Positions 62,340-64,000 of a DNA stretch of 64,000 nucleotides are shown here, piece after piece. The stretch spans positions 1,302,001 through 1,366,000 of the forward strand of contig JARWIR010000091.1 in NCBI GenBank assembly GCA_029959085.1. The letters are read 5' to 3'. Each line of letters begins with the position of its first letter. Position 1 is the stretch's first letter. The translations under genes and the position numbers were made by a program. Under the pieces are notes generated by a model. That model saw nothing but the letters and a program-made list of their open reading frames with translations. It was not told the DNA's origin and searched no databases. The stretch comes from Nemophila menziesii (Eukaryota; Streptophyta; Magnoliopsida; Boraginales; Hydrophyllaceae).

Positions 62340-63292
62340 CAAACAATTTAAGTTAAACTTGAGTGTTTGGTGTATTCAGTCAACATTTAGAGTCAAACTT
62401 GAGTGTTTGGGTATTTAGTCAACTATTTAGAGTCAAACTTGAGTGTTTAGGGTATTCAGTCAATAATTAGAGACAAATTTTAGTGTTTTGTGTGTTTAGT
62501 CAACTATTTGAGTCAAACTTGAGTGCTTGGGGTATTCAGTCAACATTTAGAGTCAAACTCGAGTGTTTGGGGGAATTTAGTCAACTACTTGAGTCAAATG
62601 TTAGTGTTTGGTGTGTTTAGTCAACTATTTGAGTCAAATGTTAGTGTTTGGTGTGTTTAGTCAACATTTAGAGTAACACTTGAGTGTTTGGGGGTATTTA
62701 GTCAACATTTAGAGTCAAACTTGAGTGTTTGGTTTGTTTTGTCAACCATTTGAGTCAAATGTTACTGTTTGGTGTGTTTAGTCAACTATTTGAGTCAAAC
62801 TTGAGTGTTTAGTGTATTTAGTCAACATTTAGAGTCAAACTTGACTGTTTAGTGTATTTAGTCAACTATTTGAGTCAAATGTTAGTGTTTGGTGCGTTTC
62901 GTCAACTATTTGAGTCAAATGTTAGTGTTTGGTGTGTTTAGTAAACATTTAGAGTCACAGTTGAGTGTTTGGGGGTATTTAGTCAATATTTAGAGTCAAA
63001 CTTGAGTGTTTGGTGTGTTTCATCAACTATTTGAGTCAAATGTTAGTGTTTGGTGTGTTTAGTCAACTATTTGAGTCAAACTTGAGTGTTTAGTGTATTT
63101 AGTCAACATTTAGAGTCAAACTTGAGTGTTTAGTGTATTTAGTCAACTATTTGAGTCAAATGTTAGTGTTTGGTGTGTTTAGTCCACTATTAGAGTCAAA
63201 TGTTAGTGTTTGGTGTGTTTAGTCAACTATTTGAGTCAAATGTGAGTGTTTGGTGTGTTTAGTCAACTATTTGAGTCAAACTTGAGTGTATC
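62340..63292. repeat. 40-bp minisatellite, about 24 copies
   Basis: The unit is TTTGAGTCAAATGTTAGTGT followed by TTGGTGTGTTTAGTCAACTA. Two main variants alternate: 'aatgttagtg' and 'aacttgagtg', with 'actatttgag' or 'acatttagag'. Blocks of variants recur in the same order (62700-62880 and 62990-63150), indicating higher-order duplication. Each unit has TTGA.TCAA-type inverted halves (GAGTCAAA / TTTAGTCAA). Confidence 0.93.
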
Positions 63293-63362
63293 AAAATAAA
63301 TTCAAATTCAACTCCAAAAACCAACAAAATGTTTTAAGACAAATAAACAAAAAAAAATTCTC

Positions 63363-63545
63363 CTAATCAGTTTCATATCCACTAATATCTATAGGTCCAT
63401 CATCGCTATCAAGCTCTATAGGTTCTTCTTTATTCCCATATTCTTCCCACGTGTCATCATCAATTTCCTCGTTTTCATCAATAACCATATCAAAAGCCAA
63501 ATCAATACGAAAATGAGATGGGTCAATCTCAATCTCATCGGTAGT
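63363..63545 (-). pseudogene. acidic C-terminal tail, possibly CACTA TNP2, truncated by an LTR
   Basis: An open minus-strand frame of 60 codons ending at TAG 63363-63365: IDPSHFRIDLAFDMVIDENE, then DDDTWEEYGNKEEPIELDSD, ending ISGYETD. The position (upstream of TNP1 on the same strand) and acidic end fit the TNP2 transposase of CACTA elements. No catalytic part is visible because an LTR begins at 63546. No frame break inside. Identification is by context and is moderate at best. Confidence 0.45.
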
Positions 63546-64000
63546 TGATGTCTCCTCATTTGTGATAATATAATATACTTCAGAGACATCATTTTAGGTG
63601 TATTTATTAGTTTATAGGTCGATCTTAGCTTAATTTAGTGCACTTTCCTATTTTGAGTCTTGATTTAGTAACATAATATTTTTAGAGCATATTGGGTTTA
63701 ATTGATTAATTAGTGTGAAGTTTTAAAGATAATTATAGAGATTAATTAGAGTCCAAGTCAAAGACTACAAGATATGGAAAGAGATATGCATGGTAATTGG
63801 AGATAGAAGGAAACAGAGTTCAATTAGGAAAAGGAAAAGCTGCCTAAATCTGAATTTCTGCAGCACACGCCTAAAGAAGTGGCGATAACTCCATCAAGGA
63901 AGCCGATTTTGGTAAATTCCTTTCACAGGGACGTAGAGAATTCGCTAAGGCTGCTCACAAAGGACCCAAACCCGCGGTACCCGAAAACCTGACCCAAAAT
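63546..64000 (+). mobile_element. LTR start of a Ty3-type element, runs off the window
   Basis: Begins TGATGTCTCCTCATTTGTGA, then 'gagacatcattttaggtgta' and 'tttattagtttataggtcga', matching the start of the solo LTR at 41933. Whether it is a solo LTR or a full element cannot be seen. Confidence 0.8.

Larger units (their letters stand above)
58298..63545 (-). mobile_element. CACTA (En/Spm) transposon, incomplete at the right
   Basis: The left terminus is CACTACAGCAG at 58298, inserted in the LINE reverse transcriptase. It is followed by 450 bp of subterminal GTCGTCGGTAA repeats. The interior encodes a TNP1-type (Transposase_24-like) gene on the minus strand and, further right, an acidic C-terminal tail that may belong to TNP2. 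Subterminal-type repeats recur at 61931-62195 in the same orientation. The matching right terminus (..CTGCTGTAGTG) is not in the window. The element is cut by an LTR at 63546. Alternatively, 61931 onward may belong to a second related element. Confidence 0.75.

Overview
The window is nuclear DNA from a flowering plant, most likely a eudicot. It is AT-rich, its genes carry GT-AG introns, and it holds plant SmD3 and plant Pin1 genes inside a dense layer of plant transposon families (Athila/Tat-like Ty3 elements, L1-type LINEs, MULE, hAT, CACTA, Stowaway MITEs and a tRNA-derived SINE). I cannot name the species. Most of the 64 kb is transposon-derived.

Genes. Three unrelated genes are recognisable. 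(1) A spliced SmD3 gene on the minus strand (6392-8112) has perfect exon 1 and terminal exons, but its second intron is reduced to about two dozen bases and the 5' splice site is gone, so the copy looks broken. (2) A Pin1-type parvulin gene on the plus strand (17094-18566, two exons) has a basic N-terminal extension. (3) A three-exon, 374-residue, proline-rich gene on the minus strand occurs twice (32517-34627 and 51600-53760). The single large exon encodes identical protein in both copies.

Layout. 1-4.8 kb: LTR fragment plus a minus-strand gag-like region, primer-binding site and LTR, with a nested MITE. 5.4-8.9 kb: Stowaway MITE, SmD3, hAT-like repeat. 8.9-10.9 kb: nothing recognised. 10.9-14.4 kb: decayed LINE on the minus strand with endonuclease, RT, zf-RVT and RNase H remnants. 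15-17 kb: tandem repeats, then Pin1. 19.1-19.4 kb: foldback MULE MITE with a 9-bp target duplication. 20-23.1 kb: MULE transposase remnant split by a Stowaway MITE that is itself split by a 2-kb hAT element. 23.0-36.5 kb and 39.0-54.9 kb: two direct copies of one segment (Athila-like 3' part, solo LTR, MITE, microsatellites, TIR element with a hairpin array, and the 374-aa gene). They are separated by 2.5 kb of other DNA. 54.9-58.3 kb: second LINE, cut by a 514-bp hAT element and by a CACTA element. 58.3-63.5 kb: CACTA element carrying a TNP1-like gene, a SINE, a 40-bp minisatellite and the tail of a probable second gene. 63.5-64 kb: start of an LTR inserted into that tail.

How it fits together. 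The transposons give a relative chronology. The solo LTR at 27.3/44.8 kb is shared by both segmental copies, with matching target duplications, so it predates the duplication. The solo LTR at 41.9 kb is only in copy B, and copy A keeps the empty site, so it postdates it. Divergence between the copies is a few percent over most of their length but drops to about four differences in 2.5 kb across the duplicated gene and its introns. This suggests local gene conversion. I saw no previously unknown multi-gene system. The most unusual items are the conversion tract, the SmD3 lesion, the phased hairpin array and the stacked nested insertions.
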